Assembly (NCBI GenBank): GCA_030951065.1
Contig: JAUZQH010000182.1
Location: forward strand, 1 to 14,835
DNA: 14,835 bases
Direction of reading: 5' to 3'
Source of the DNA: Mariprofundus sp.
GTDB taxonomy: Bacteria; Pseudomonadota; Zetaproteobacteria; Mariprofundales; Mariprofundaceae
Part shown: one piece after another, positions 1-7,797 of the stretch
Numbering within the stretch: the first letter of the stretch is position 1
How the letters are laid out: each line of letters begins with the position of its first letter
Notes under the pieces: model-generated
What the model saw: only the letters and a program-made list of their open reading frames with translations
The model's database searches: none
What the model was told of the DNA's origin: nothing
Translations under genes and position numbers: made by a program

Positions 1-334
1 GCTCAAGGATATGGACATATTGCTTCACTCCTATTCCACGCTTTCGCAAATGGATCACCGGGTAAAGCATGATCTGGCCAGGCCCGTGAAACGTCATTTC
101 ACCGCCCCGGTCTGAGTATACAACCGGGGCCGGAAGCTCGGCACCCGACCGATTATCGACACCACGTTTTCCGGTCGTATAAACGGGATCATGTTCGCAA
201 CTGAAAACTACTTCACGACCGTGACCATCGGCTATCTCAGCAGCACGGTGCTGCAATAATTCCCAGACAAAACCATACGCCTGTCTGCCCAGCCACCGCT
301 GCTCAAGAGCCCCGTACTCATAATGTTCAGTCAT
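1..334 (-). CDS. lipB: Octanoyltransferase LipB, N-terminal part, cut by window edge
   Basis: LipB moves octanoyl from octanoyl-ACP to the lipoyl domains of 2-oxoacid dehydrogenases and the glycine cleavage H protein, the first step of lipoate synthesis in the cytoplasm. My translation of the minus strand from the ATG at 334 gives 111 residues before the edge. They include EHDPVYTTGKRG (residues 47-58) and the LipB signature RGGEMTFHGPGQ (76-87), followed by YPVIHL. The catalytic Lys and Cys of the family lie further on, outside the window. The start is fixed because an in-frame TAG lies four codons upstream of the ATG. No good Shine-Dalgarno is visible. The gene begins 39 bp after the acyl-CoA synthetase stop on the same strand, so it is probably the last or a later gene of the fatty-acid operon. 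The family assignment is firm; the operon link is inferred from spacing. Confidence 0.93.
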   Translation of the reverse strand, partial: MTEHYEYGALEQRWLGRQAYGFVWELLQHRAAEIADGHGREVVFSCEHDPVYTTGKRGVDNRSGAELPAPVVYSDRGGEMTFHGPGQIMLYPVIHLRKRGIGVKQYVHILE

Positions 335-373
335 CGGGAAATAATACTATGAGAGAAAAACAGTGCTATAGCT

Positions 374-2182
374 TTATAAATCCTGGTCATGATCCGGATA
401 GAGTGCTTCAATCAGATCAGCATGGTATTCGGTGATTTTTCTGCGTTTGAGTTTCAGTGTGGGTGTTAAAAAGCCGTCAGCCTGGGTCCATTCGGTATCG
501 ACAAACGCAAATCGTTTCACCTGCATATAGCTGGGCAGGTCATATTCATCGCTATGCAAACGTTCCAGCACCCATGAAGATACATCCTGATTATCCCGCC
601 AGTCATCCGGTAGCGGTTTCTTCTTGTCCTGCTGCCAGGCACGGGCAAGCGCTGTTTCATCGGGCACCAGTAATGCAGCCACGTAGGGGCGATTATCAGC
701 CAATACCATACTTTGAAGAAAACACGGGTCCTGATTCAGATGCTGCTCGATGACTGCCGGAGGAACATTTTCGCCATTGGACAGCACCATCATTTCTTTT
801 TTACGGTCAACGATGGTGATATAGCCCTCATCATCCATTTCAATAATATCCCCGGTATACAACCAGCCATCAGCATCGAAAGCAGCCGCTGTTGCTTCGG
901 GATTATTCCAGTAACCTTGCATTACCATCGGACCCTTCACCAACAACTCACCATCTCCCGCTACCTTGAATTCCACACCGGCCAGAGCTGCCCCGACCGT
1001 CGCCGGTTTAATATTATCGGCCACATTCACCGATAATATCGGCGAAGTTTCAGTCAGTCCGTAACCGGGCAATACCATAATATCAGCGGCCAGCAAAAAG
1101 CGGGCGATTTTCGGGTGCAAGGCTGCGCCACCGGAAATAAACAGCCGGATTCTACCTCCCATCTTTTCGCGCAGCTTGGCATTGACCACTTTATCAAGCA
1201 GCCCCCACACAGCCGCTTTACCTGCGGACAGATCTCTGCCCTGCTGTTTTAATTCAAATCGTTCCATGCCCAGCTTTTGGGCCAGATTGAACAGCTTGCG
1301 TTTCAAGACCGGTCCGGCCGCCAGTTTGGCCTGCACTCCGGCATAAATCTTTTCATACAAACGCGGCACGGAAATCATGATTGTCGGCTGCACTTCCGGC
1401 ATATCACGCAACAGGGTTGTGACTGCTTCAGCGTAGGCAATCTCAGAGCCACAGGCCGTTGGCAGGAAATGGCCGACAGTGCGTTCAAAGGCATGTGATG
1501 TCGGCAGAAATGACAGCAACAAATCATCAGGGAATACCGGCACACCACTAAGCCCGGCCACCACATCACTTAACAGATTACCATGACTGAGCATCACGCC
1601 CTTGGGGTGGCCGGTCGTCCCTGATGTATAAATCAGTGTAGCCAGTTGATCGCGAACAGGGCATGGTGCTTCCAGCCTGTTATCCCACTGTTCGTCGGCT
1701 GCAATGGTAGCAATACTCTCACCATCGCCGTGGAACGATATAAATGGAGGATCAACTCCCTCCTGCCTGTATCCTTCAAGCTTCTCCTGCTGTTCACCCT
1801 CTTCTACAAAAATCACCGACACACCGGCATCATCAAACACATAACGGACAGCTTCGGGCGGATCGGTAAAATAGGCAGGCACCGTCACAGCTCCCAGCCT
1901 CAAGATGGCAAAATCGGCAATAAACCATTCCGGTGAGTTATGGCCCAGAATACCGACCCGGTCCCCCGGTTTTATCCCCTTTGACTCCAGCCATGCAGCT
2001 ACCCTGAGTACTGCTTGCTGCACACGAATTCTTGACCAGGAGTGCCAATTACCATCATCCGTTCTAAACCGCAGCATCGGTTTATCCAGCCAGTCCGGTG
2101 GAGAAGCCAGCAGCAGATCAGATAAACATGCCGCCGTTTCCGTCTGCTTCAAACCGATACAGCGGGACTTATTGGAACTCAT
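374..2182 (-). CDS. Long-chain fatty-acid--CoA ligase (AMP-forming)
   Basis: This 602-residue enzyme should activate long-chain fatty acids to acyl-CoA using ATP, feeding the beta-oxidation enzymes encoded just upstream. Adenylate-forming (ANL) motifs are all present: the phosphate loop YTSGTTGHPKG (185-195), the long-chain synthetase stretch LPTSHAFERT (226-235), GYGLTETSP (373-381), TGD (443-445), the hinge region IVDRKKEM (457-464), and a C-terminal TPTLKLKRR (573-581) carrying the probable catalytic Lys577. The length suits the roughly 600-residue long-chain (FACL) branch rather than the shorter E. coli FadD, so I give no gene symbol. The ATG at 2182 lies inside the end of fadJ (14-bp overlap) and is preceded by GGAGGTG at a 4-nt spacing, which fixes the start and suggests translational coupling. 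The C-terminus DHDQDL and TAA are clear. Exact chain-length preference cannot be read from sequence. Confidence 0.92.
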   Translation of the reverse strand: MSSNKSRCIGLKQTETAACLSDLLLASPPDWLDKPMLRFRTDDGNWHSWSRIRVQQAVLRVAAWLESKGIKPGDRVGILGHNSPEWFIADFAILRLGAVTVPAYFTDPPEAVRYVFDDAGVSVIFVEEGEQQEKLEGYRQEGVDPPFISFHGDGESIATIAADEQWDNRLEAPCPVRDQLATLIYTSGTTGHPKGVMLSHGNLLSDVVAGLSGVPVFPDDLLLSFLPTSHAFERTVGHFLPTACGSEIAYAEAVTTLLRDMPEVQPTIMISVPRLYEKIYAGVQAKLAAGPVLKRKLFNLAQKLGMERFELKQQGRDLSAGKAAVWGLLDKVVNAKLREKMGGRIRLFISGGAALHPKIARFLLAADIMVLPGYGLTETSPILSVNVADNIKPATVGAALAGVEFKVAGDGELLVKGPMVMQGYWNNPEATAAAFDADGWLYTGDIIEMDDEGYITIVDRKKEMMVLSNGENVPPAVIEQHLNQDPCFLQSMVLADNRPYVAALLVPDETALARAWQQDKKKPLPDDWRDNQDVSSWVLERLHSDEYDLPSYMQVKRFAFVDTEWTQADGFLTPTLKLKRRKITEYHADLIEALYPDHDQDL

Positions 2183-4262
2183 GCAACACCTCCAGATTGT
2201 CCGGTGTAATCAGTCCAAGTGCTTCGATTTTCTGTGTTAATGCAGATTCATCATATGATGCGAAATGACGTAGCAAACCACCCCGGAATGGTGGAAATCC
2301 GATACCGTAAACAAAAGCTGCGTCCAAATGCAGCGGATCTTCCACCACCTGTTCAGACAGACATTGCAAGGCTTCTACCAGCATCGGTATCAGGCATGCA
2401 TCTTCAATGTCCGCAGCCGTCATCACATCAGCAGACGCGGCCATGTCAGCATCAAACTCCTGCTCCTTCACCCGAGCCGATGGCAAATAAGTGCCCAGTT
2501 CAGGGTTCAAAACACCCTGTTTACCTTTTTCATATACAAAAAAGCCCTTGCCCGATTTCTCACCCAGCAAGCCGGCCTCAACCATCCTGTCGAACCAGCC
2601 CGGCATGGCCTGTTGATGCTCAAAAGCTTCGGCAAGGTGAGCACCGACATGATGGCAAATATCCAGCCCCACCCGGTCAGCCAGCTCAATCGCACCCATC
2701 GGCATACCGAACCGCTTAAGCACACCGTCGACATGTTCGGGTTTCTGGCCGGTTTCAAGCAGATTCAGTGCTGCCACCATATATGGCATTAGACAACGGT
2801 TAATCAGAAAGCCGGGGCGATCCGCCACGATAATCGGATATTTACCCCAGGATGCTGCCAGCGCACAGGTTTTATCTAGCGTATTGTCCGTTGTTTTTTC
2901 ACCGGCAATGACTTCAACCAGCGGCATTTTCGGAGCCGGATTAAAGAAGTGCATACCTGCAATACGCTCCGCATTGGCTCGGCGATGCTGCATATCTGAA
3001 ATCGACAGGGATGAGGTATTGGACAGCAATAACGTCTCTGTCGGCACATATTTGCCGACTTCAGCCCACAATTTTCGCTTGACCTTGATATCTTCCAGTA
3101 CCGCTTCGATCACCACATCGACATCGCTCAGGCCACTGCTGTCCAGTACCGGCCTGATCCGGTTCAGGCGTTTGCTATCCGTTCGTCCCCGGCGGGTCGC
3201 CAGTCGCCCTATGCCTCTCATACCTCGCGCCAGCGGTTCAGCGTCTACTTCATGCAGATCCACATCCATGGTTTTCGACGCCACCCAGGCAATGCCACCA
3301 CCCATCACACCGGCACCGTACACCGCTGCTTTTTTAAAACCGGCCACGGCCTTGCGACCGCGTTTGGCGGCATCCTGCTTTTTCAGCGCATCGCCGAGAT
3401 GAAATACACGAATCAGATTCTTGCAGGTTGGCGTAACCGCCAGTCGGCCCAGTGATTCGGCTTCGCGCGCCAGCGCCTGACCATCCGACATGCCAATAAT
3501 CTCTTGCAGCAAGGCAATCGTGGCCGGAATAGCCGGATAGGCCGCTTCAACATCCAGATGTTTCAACCGTGCATAAGTCTTTTTCTCCACTTGCTGGAAA
3601 AATAACACACGCGCCGGCCACAGTTTCAACCACCATGGGTTGAATTTTCGTGTTTTCACCTTGCCCTTTGCAGCCAGATAAGACACTGCATCATCCTGCT
3701 GCTCCGGTTTGCTGCATAAAGCCGCCAAACCGATTCGCCGGGCGCGTTTGGCATCGACGGCCCGACCGCTGAGAATCATCTCGACTGCCTGTATCCAGCC
3801 AACCCGCTTTGGCAGGCGCACACAACCGCCGAAGCCGGGGTGAATACCGATTTTGATTTCCGGTAATGCCAGCTGCGTACGTTTGTCATCCACCGCCACG
3901 ATATAATCACAGGCAAGCGCCATTTCCAGCCCCCCGCCCATGCATGCGCCATGCACCAGCGCAATCGATACTGATGGCAAAACCTCAATGCGGCGGCACA
4001 ACGATTGGCCGCGTTCCGCCAGTTGTGTGGCCTTTTTCTCATCCGTAACCGCCGCTATCATGTCCAGATCGGCACCGGCAATAAAACAACCGGCCATTCC
4101 GCTATCCAGCACCAGTATTTCAGGCGGCTCCGCCTCCAGCGCTTCAAGATGCGCCTCCATCTGCACAATACACGCGTCATCCAGCACATTGACCGGCTTG
4201 TCCGAACGCTCAAAATGCAGACGTGCAATATTCGCTTCGCGTATCAGACTGACAACGTTCAT
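2169..4262 (-). CDS. fadJ: Fatty-acid oxidation complex alpha subunit (enoyl-CoA hydratase/3-hydroxyacyl-CoA dehydrogenase)
   Basis: This 697-residue bifunctional enzyme hydrates trans-2-enoyl-CoA and oxidises the resulting 3-hydroxyacyl-CoA with NAD+. The crotonase half (about 1-190) has GGGLEMALACDY (109-120) and LPEIKIGIHPGFGG (133-146), placing the two catalytic acids at Glu113 and Glu135. A linker precedes the Rossmann domain with the NAD loop GAGVMGGG (316-323), NTSSLS (415-420), the HCDH signature GMHFFNP (436-442) with probable catalytic His438, and DRVGLD (529-534). A second C-terminal HCDH domain ends in VYGIGFPPFRGG (651-662). The length is close to E. coli FadJ/FadB. Its start codon overlaps the fadI stop in an ATGA (4 bp). 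Pairing with a preceding FadI-type thiolase supports fadJ rather than fadB, though separating these paralogues needs a tree. All key residues are present. Confidence 0.92.
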   Translation of the reverse strand: MNVVSLIREANIARLHFERSDKPVNVLDDACIVQMEAHLEALEAEPPEILVLDSGMAGCFIAGADLDMIAAVTDEKKATQLAERGQSLCRRIEVLPSVSIALVHGACMGGGLEMALACDYIVAVDDKRTQLALPEIKIGIHPGFGGCVRLPKRVGWIQAVEMILSGRAVDAKRARRIGLAALCSKPEQQDDAVSYLAAKGKVKTRKFNPWWLKLWPARVLFFQQVEKKTYARLKHLDVEAAYPAIPATIALLQEIIGMSDGQALAREAESLGRLAVTPTCKNLIRVFHLGDALKKQDAAKRGRKAVAGFKKAAVYGAGVMGGGIAWVASKTMDVDLHEVDAEPLARGMRGIGRLATRRGRTDSKRLNRIRPVLDSSGLSDVDVVIEAVLEDIKVKRKLWAEVGKYVPTETLLLSNTSSLSISDMQHRRANAERIAGMHFFNPAPKMPLVEVIAGEKTTDNTLDKTCALAASWGKYPIIVADRPGFLINRCLMPYMVAALNLLETGQKPEHVDGVLKRFGMPMGAIELADRVGLDICHHVGAHLAEAFEHQQAMPGWFDRMVEAGLLGEKSGKGFFVYEKGKQGVLNPELGTYLPSARVKEQEFDADMAASADVMTAADIEDACLIPMLVEALQCLSEQVVEDPLHLDAAFVYGIGFPPFRGGLLRHFASYDESALTQKIEALGLITPDNLEVLHEFQ
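2187..2193 (-). promoter_or_regulatory. Strong Shine-Dalgarno of the acyl-CoA ligase, inside fadJ
   Basis: Minus-strand GGAGGTG lies 4 nt before the ATG at 2182 and within the last codons of fadJ. It is the best ribosome binding site in the window. It decides the ligase start and shows that the ligase is translated from the fadJ message. Confidence 0.8.
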
Positions 4263-5590
4263 GATTCACCCCCGGCCGGTTCGCTGCCAATCAACACGGC
4301 ACCGCCCTGGCCGCCTCCGATGCACAGGGTTCCAACCGCCAGGCCGCCGCCTGTATCATCGCGCAGCTGTCTGAGCAGGGTCAGCACCAGGCGTGCACCT
4401 GTCATACCGACCGGATGCCCGAAAGCCACTGCACCACCATGTACATTCAGAATATCCATTGCCGGTGCGCCAACCGCTTTCCCGATGCCCAGGTACTTGT
4501 TTGCAAATGCATCCGAATCCATCGCTTTCAGACAAGCCAGTACCTGTGCGGCAAATGCTTCATTGATTTCCACCCTGGCCAGATCAGACACACTCATACC
4601 TGCCGATAGCAACAACCGCTGCGTGGCAAACACCGGCCCCAGACCCATGCGTGCCGGATCGCAACCGGCATAAGCCCAGTCGTGCAGGTAACCCATAACA
4701 GGCCAGCCTTCCGCCTCGGCTTTTTCGCGGCTGGCCAGAATCAGCATGGCCGCGCCATCGGTAATCTGTGAACTGTTACCGGCAGTGACCGAACCCAGTG
4801 GCTTGTCAAACACCGGCTTCAATTTAGCCAGTGCCTCCAAACTCTGCTCAGCACGGATACCTTCATCACGGTGTACGACTGCGAAGGATGGCGGTGCAAA
4901 TACATGCATCACCTCATCATCAAACCAGCCTTCATCCCACGATGTGGCAGCACGATGATGGCTTTGAACCGAGAATTCATCCTGTTCCCGACGCGAAATA
5001 CCGAATTCGCGCGCCAACACCTCAGCAGTCTGCCCCATGCCGAGGCCAACAGTCGGATCAGTCAACCCTTCCAGCAAGGCAATGCGCGGTTTCCACGGCG
5101 CTTTTGCAATCTCCATCAGCACGGGCAGCTTCTGCTGTACTGTTCTGGCTCTGGACAATTTGGCCATGGCGGCACGAAAACGGTCATGAAACAGCAGTGG
5201 TGCATGCGTCATGGACTCCACCCCGCCAGCCAGCACCACATCAGCCCGACCCAGTTGAATTTTTTCCGCCGCATCGGTGATCGCCTGCATACCCGAAGCG
5301 CAATTGCGATGCACAGTATGGGCCGGAACACGACGCGGGACCCCGGCAGTCAACGCAATCACCCGAGCCACATTGGCTGCTTCAGACGGCTGGATCACAT
5401 TGCCGATAATAACCTGATCAATATCATCGCGGCTCACCGGCGAACGTGCCAGCACTTCCCGCACCGACAACACACCCAGATCCACGACATTCAGTTGATC
5501 AAACACACCCGATGCCTTGCCCAGCGGCGTGCGTATACCGGCGACAATCGCCACATCGGTTTTATGCTGTCTTTTACTCCGTGTTGCCAT
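4259..5590 (-). CDS. fadI: Acetyl-CoA C-acyltransferase (3-ketoacyl-CoA thiolase, beta subunit)
   Basis: This 443-residue thiolase cleaves 3-ketoacyl-CoA to acetyl-CoA and a shortened acyl-CoA. Thiolase hallmarks are the nucleophile Cys97 in HRNCASGMQA (94-103), NEAFA (343-347), VHGGAVAFGHPVGMTGAR (383-400) with His392, and the second catalytic cysteine Cys423 in TLCIGGGQGG (421-430). The insert around residues 140-190 (SRARTVQQKLP ... GLGMGQTAE) resembles the extended loop of FadI and the mitochondrial trifunctional beta subunit rather than FadA, and the length fits FadI (about 436). The ATG at 5590 has AAGGAG five nt upstream. It is the first gene of the operon. Upstream AT-rich DNA (5605-5660) holds TATAAG- and TATAGA-like hexamers but no convincing -35 box. 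The fadI name rests on the loop and on the fadJ partner. Confidence 0.9.
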   Translation of the reverse strand: MATRSKRQHKTDVAIVAGIRTPLGKASGVFDQLNVVDLGVLSVREVLARSPVSRDDIDQVIIGNVIQPSEAANVARVIALTAGVPRRVPAHTVHRNCASGMQAITDAAEKIQLGRADVVLAGGVESMTHAPLLFHDRFRAAMAKLSRARTVQQKLPVLMEIAKAPWKPRIALLEGLTDPTVGLGMGQTAEVLAREFGISRREQDEFSVQSHHRAATSWDEGWFDDEVMHVFAPPSFAVVHRDEGIRAEQSLEALAKLKPVFDKPLGSVTAGNSSQITDGAAMLILASREKAEAEGWPVMGYLHDWAYAGCDPARMGLGPVFATQRLLLSAGMSVSDLARVEINEAFAAQVLACLKAMDSDAFANKYLGIGKAVGAPAMDILNVHGGAVAFGHPVGMTGARLVLTLLRQLRDDTGGGLAVGTLCIGGGQGGAVLIGSEPAGGES

Positions 5591-5595
5591 ACGAA

Positions 5596-5601
5596 CTCCT
5601 T
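5596..5601 (-). promoter_or_regulatory. Shine-Dalgarno of fadI
   Basis: Minus-strand AAGGAG lies 5 nt before the ATG at 5590 and supports that start over internal alternatives. Confidence 0.7.
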
Positions 5602-5604
5602 CGT

Positions 5605-5660
5605 TCGGTCAAAAGCATCTGTCTTATATGTAGTCTATAACAAATATATCCGCAAGTCTG
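5605..5660 (-). promoter_or_regulatory. Probable promoter region of the fadI-fadJ-ligase-lipB operon
   Basis: This AT-rich stretch upstream of fadI reads TTGCGG, 17 nt, then TACATA on the minus strand, with TATAAG and TATAGA hexamers nearby. A short dyad TTATA-N7-TATAA (plus strand, about 5624-5640) could be an operator for a fatty-acid regulator, but it matches no operator I know. The location is expected; the exact boxes are uncertain. Confidence 0.3.
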
Positions 5661-5744
5661 GTTTTATCGCTTTCTTTGTCGCAAATCAGCATGGAATATG
5701 TCAGCAGCATAACGCCACATCCACCAGCCCGGCGACAGAAAACG

Positions 5745-5784
5745 AAAAAAGAACAGGCTATGACATGGCGTTTTCCGGTGCCTG
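5745..5784 (-). terminator. Possible weak rho-independent terminator after umuC
   Basis: On the minus strand, CAGGC pairs with GCCTG across a loop of about 21 nt, followed by TTCTTTTTT. The place is right for ending the umuC transcript before the fadI promoter. The stem is only 5 bp and the loop is long, so this is tentative. Confidence 0.3.
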
Positions 5785-5839
5785 AATGGTAGGATAACTA
5801 TACCCTTTTCAACGTGAACCGGAGGTGAATGTCCGCAAC

Positions 5840-7075
5840 CTAACGCACAACCAGAAGCGGATAGTGAAAGCGTGGCTGTTTTGATTTCTGCTTTACCCGA
5901 CCGGCAGCAGCAAGTGACAATGTATGATTGCCGTATTTCCTGTTCACGGCATTTACCGTTAGCATCAGCCTGGTCTGACGCGTATCCGATGCCATCAGAC
6001 CGAATAAATCGCTGGTCGCTGTTGTTGCGCAACTGATATCAAATGCCACCACGCCACAAGCGCGATACTGCACCCCCGCTCTGAACAAACTGTAAAACCC
6101 CGACTTTATCGCAGCCATCAACCGTTTCAGGCTATTGCTCGGCACTTCCAGTGGCAAAAATATACTATCATGTTCAAACGTGGCCCGTGTGAGAAACAGA
6201 CGCAAGCGGCGGGTCAGCAACTGCCTGGCCACCAGTTCGGAAACCAGCCGCATCACGTGCCCGCTCAAATGTGCCATCATAATATCCCGGTCACCCGTCA
6301 CGCAACCCATCGAAGCTGTACGGGCAAGACTTTTCGGCAATACCGGTTTCAACAGCAATGGCAATACCGGATGACCTGATAACTCATGTTTGAGCTGCAT
6401 GCCATGCCGGCCCAGCAAGCGCTGCATCAGGCCATCGCCGAGTCTGACAAACTCCAGAGCGGTGCGGACACCGAACTTGTGCAGTAACGCCGTCCGGTTA
6501 CGACCAATGCCCGGAATATCGGCTACAGCAAGGCCGTTCAGAAAATGCTCGATCCGTTTCCCCGGCAGCACTGTCGTTCCGTCCGGTTTATTGGATTCAG
6601 AAGCCATCTTGGCCAACGTACGTGTATTGGCTATACCGACCGAGGCGGTAATGCCCGTTTCCCGCCAGATGGACAAACGAATATCATCAGCCAGCTGACG
6701 AAATGATTTATGCCACAGAAGACGGATACCGTTCATATCCATAAAGGCCTCATCAATCGAATAAATCTCGATATCAGGACTATACGACCGGAGTATGGCA
6801 AACACCTTGTCGGACATCTGACCATAATAACGGAAATCGGCAGGCAGAAACACAGCCTGTGGCGCAAGCTTTCTCGCCTCCCACACCGGCATACCTGTGC
6901 CGATACCAAGCGCCTTGGCATCGTAGGATTTAGCCACCACAATGGCATTCTGACTGGAAAGTACGCAGATCGGTCTCCCTTTCAATTCAGGGTGCCGCAC
7001 TGCCTCACAGGAAGCATAAAATGCATCGCAATCCACATGCGCAATCGCATTGCTCCAGTTACTGATTGTTTTCAT
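5840..7075 (-). CDS. umuC: Y-family DNA polymerase, UmuC type (pol V catalytic subunit)
   Basis: This is a 411-residue translesion polymerase that copies past DNA damage at the cost of mutations. The palm motifs are HVDCDAFYASCE (13-24) with Asp15 and SIDEAF (106-111) with Asp108 and Glu109, the three metal-binding acids. SVGIANTRTLAKMAS (145-159) and a helix-hairpin-helix around 187-210 (IPGIGRNRTALLHKFG) follow. The C-terminus aligns by eye with E. coli UmuC (422 residues): YRACGVVAFD matches its YQKAGVMLGD, and TSDLF (354-358) falls where UmuC has its clamp-binding QLNLF. LTVNAVNRKYGNHTL matches the UmuC tail region, so this is UmuC rather than DinB. The fingers read SSQNAIVVA rather than the usual SNNDGC form. 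GGTGAG eight nt before the ATG is the likely ribosome site, and it lies across the end of the inserted repeat element. The gene follows the UmuD-like gene after 137 bp. Confidence 0.88.
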   Translation of the reverse strand: MKTISNWSNAIAHVDCDAFYASCEAVRHPELKGRPICVLSSQNAIVVAKSYDAKALGIGTGMPVWEARKLAPQAVFLPADFRYYGQMSDKVFAILRSYSPDIEIYSIDEAFMDMNGIRLLWHKSFRQLADDIRLSIWRETGITASVGIANTRTLAKMASESNKPDGTTVLPGKRIEHFLNGLAVADIPGIGRNRTALLHKFGVRTALEFVRLGDGLMQRLLGRHGMQLKHELSGHPVLPLLLKPVLPKSLARTASMGCVTGDRDIMMAHLSGHVMRLVSELVARQLLTRRLRLFLTRATFEHDSIFLPLEVPSNSLKRLMAAIKSGFYSLFRAGVQYRACGVVAFDISCATTATSDLFGLMASDTRQTRLMLTVNAVNRKYGNHTLSLAAAGRVKQKSKQPRFHYPLLVVR

Positions 7076-7083
7076 ATGAGGTA

Positions 7084-7089
7084 CTCACC
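7084..7089 (-). promoter_or_regulatory. Ribosome binding site of umuC at the end of the repeat element
   Basis: Minus-strand GGTGAG lies 8 nt before the umuC ATG at 7075. Four of its six bases belong to the terminal inverted repeat of the element at 7086-7207, so the element appears to have supplied the translation signal. Confidence 0.45.
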
Positions 7090-7207
7090 ACGAAGAAAGA
7101 TAGAAGCAGTGGGTTGTGTGACGCAGATACAGACTATTCATTTCGCCTTTCCACCCTGTGTTGAATATTTTTCTTTTTCCTTCGTGCGCTTCGTGTCCTT
7201 CGTGGTG
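7086..7207. repeat. Small inverted-repeat element of the CACGAAG type between umuD-like gene and umuC
   Basis: The element is 122 bp and is bounded by a perfect 10-bp inverted repeat, CACCACGAAG (7086-7095) and CTTCGTGGTG (7198-7207). The right arm holds three CTTCGTG units at 9-bp spacing (7180, 7189, 7198). The middle has no coding potential that I can see. CCACGAAGGACACGAAG-type arrays occur scattered between genes in many environmental bacteria, as I recall, and behave like small non-autonomous repeats. Here the element fills nearly all of the gap: its ends lie 5 bp from the umuD-like stop and 10 bp from the umuC start. Folded in RNA, it could pair end to end and affect umuC expression. 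No target-site duplication is obvious. Confidence 0.65.
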
Positions 7208-7212
7208 AAAAA

Positions 7213-7785
7213 TCAGAATTTACGGAACTGGCCGACGACCTCGCCGTAGATATCGAGTGATGTTTCCGGATAGATATTGGGATAATCCTCATTGGCCGGC
7301 TCCAGAAACAAACCGTCGGAACCGGAACGCAAGTATTTAATGGTAAAATCGCCATCGACAATTGCCACGACAATTTTACCGATATTCGGATTGGTGTTAC
7401 GCTCGACAATCAGGAAATCGCCATCGTGAATACCGGCATCAATCATCGAATCGCCACGCACACTGACCAGCACTGTGCTGGAAGGACGTTCGACAAGATA
7501 CTCATCAATAGTAATGGCATCGCCCAGCACCTCGGTTGCCGGACTGGCGAAACCGGCCGGGGCGCCTCCCACATGCGGTCGCGCAAAAAACATATTGGCC
7601 GGGCTCAAACGACCGCCTGCTCCCTTGCGTATATAACCGGCAAAAATCATGCGATCAATAAACTTGACCGCCCCCTGCTTGCTCACACCGACCAGGGATG
7701 CGATCTCTGCATAGGATGGAATCAGACGATGCAACGCGTAATAGTCCTGCAGCCGACCGAGATAAAAGGGATCTTTATTCACCAT
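7213..7785 (-). CDS. LexA/UmuD-like self-cleaving S24 protein with N-terminal DNA-binding domain
   Basis: The predicted 190-residue protein joins a LexA-like winged helix (about residues 11-63, including SYAEIASLVGVSKQGAVKFI) to an S24 peptidase domain. That domain resembles UmuD more than LexA: AGFASPATE at the cleavage site (probable cut Ala77-Gly78), RGDSMIDAGIHDGDFLIV with Ser113, and DGDFTIKYL with Lys150 as the Ser-Lys pair. E. coli UmuD reads GDSMIDGGISDGDLLIV and DGEFTVKKL at these places. By family knowledge, RecA filaments would trigger self-cleavage, relieving repression and producing a UmuD'-like partner for the polymerase encoded downstream. The open frame extends to a TTG at 7824, but those codons run through a perfect palindrome. 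I therefore prefer the ATG at 7785, although it has no clear Shine-Dalgarno. It could be this organism's LexA or a separate repressor; I cannot tell from one locus. Confidence 0.85.
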   Translation of the reverse strand: MVNKDPFYLGRLQDYYALHRLIPSYAEIASLVGVSKQGAVKFIDRMIFAGYIRKGAGGRLSPANMFFARPHVGGAPAGFASPATEVLGDAITIDEYLVERPSSTVLVSVRGDSMIDAGIHDGDFLIVERNTNPNIGKIVVAIVDGDFTIKYLRSGSDGLFLEPANEDYPNIYPETSLDIYGEVVGQFRKF

Positions 7786-7797
7786 AGCCGCAGCATG

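Noticed and set aside
335..373. Terminator between the acyl-CoA ligase and lipB
   Set aside because: No hairpin with a T run is visible in this gap, so co-transcription is the simpler reading.
4005..4673. 222-codon plus-strand frame over the fadI/fadJ junction
   Set aside because: It is antisense to two well-supported genes and of low complexity; a shadow.
4871..5785. 304-codon open frame on the plus strand antisense to fadI
   Set aside because: It mirrors a thiolase with all its motifs, is rich in His, Arg and Cys without domain pattern, and has no ribosome site. It is a shadow frame.
5664..6032. 122-codon minus-strand frame downstream of and overlapping umuC
   Set aside because: It overlaps the UmuC C-terminus in another frame, and the sequence shows no recognisable motif or ribosome site.
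7180..7207. Three CTTCGTG repeats as a CRISPR or tandem-repeat array
   Set aside because: The units are 7 bp at 9-bp spacing with no spacer sequences; they are part of the inverted-repeat element.
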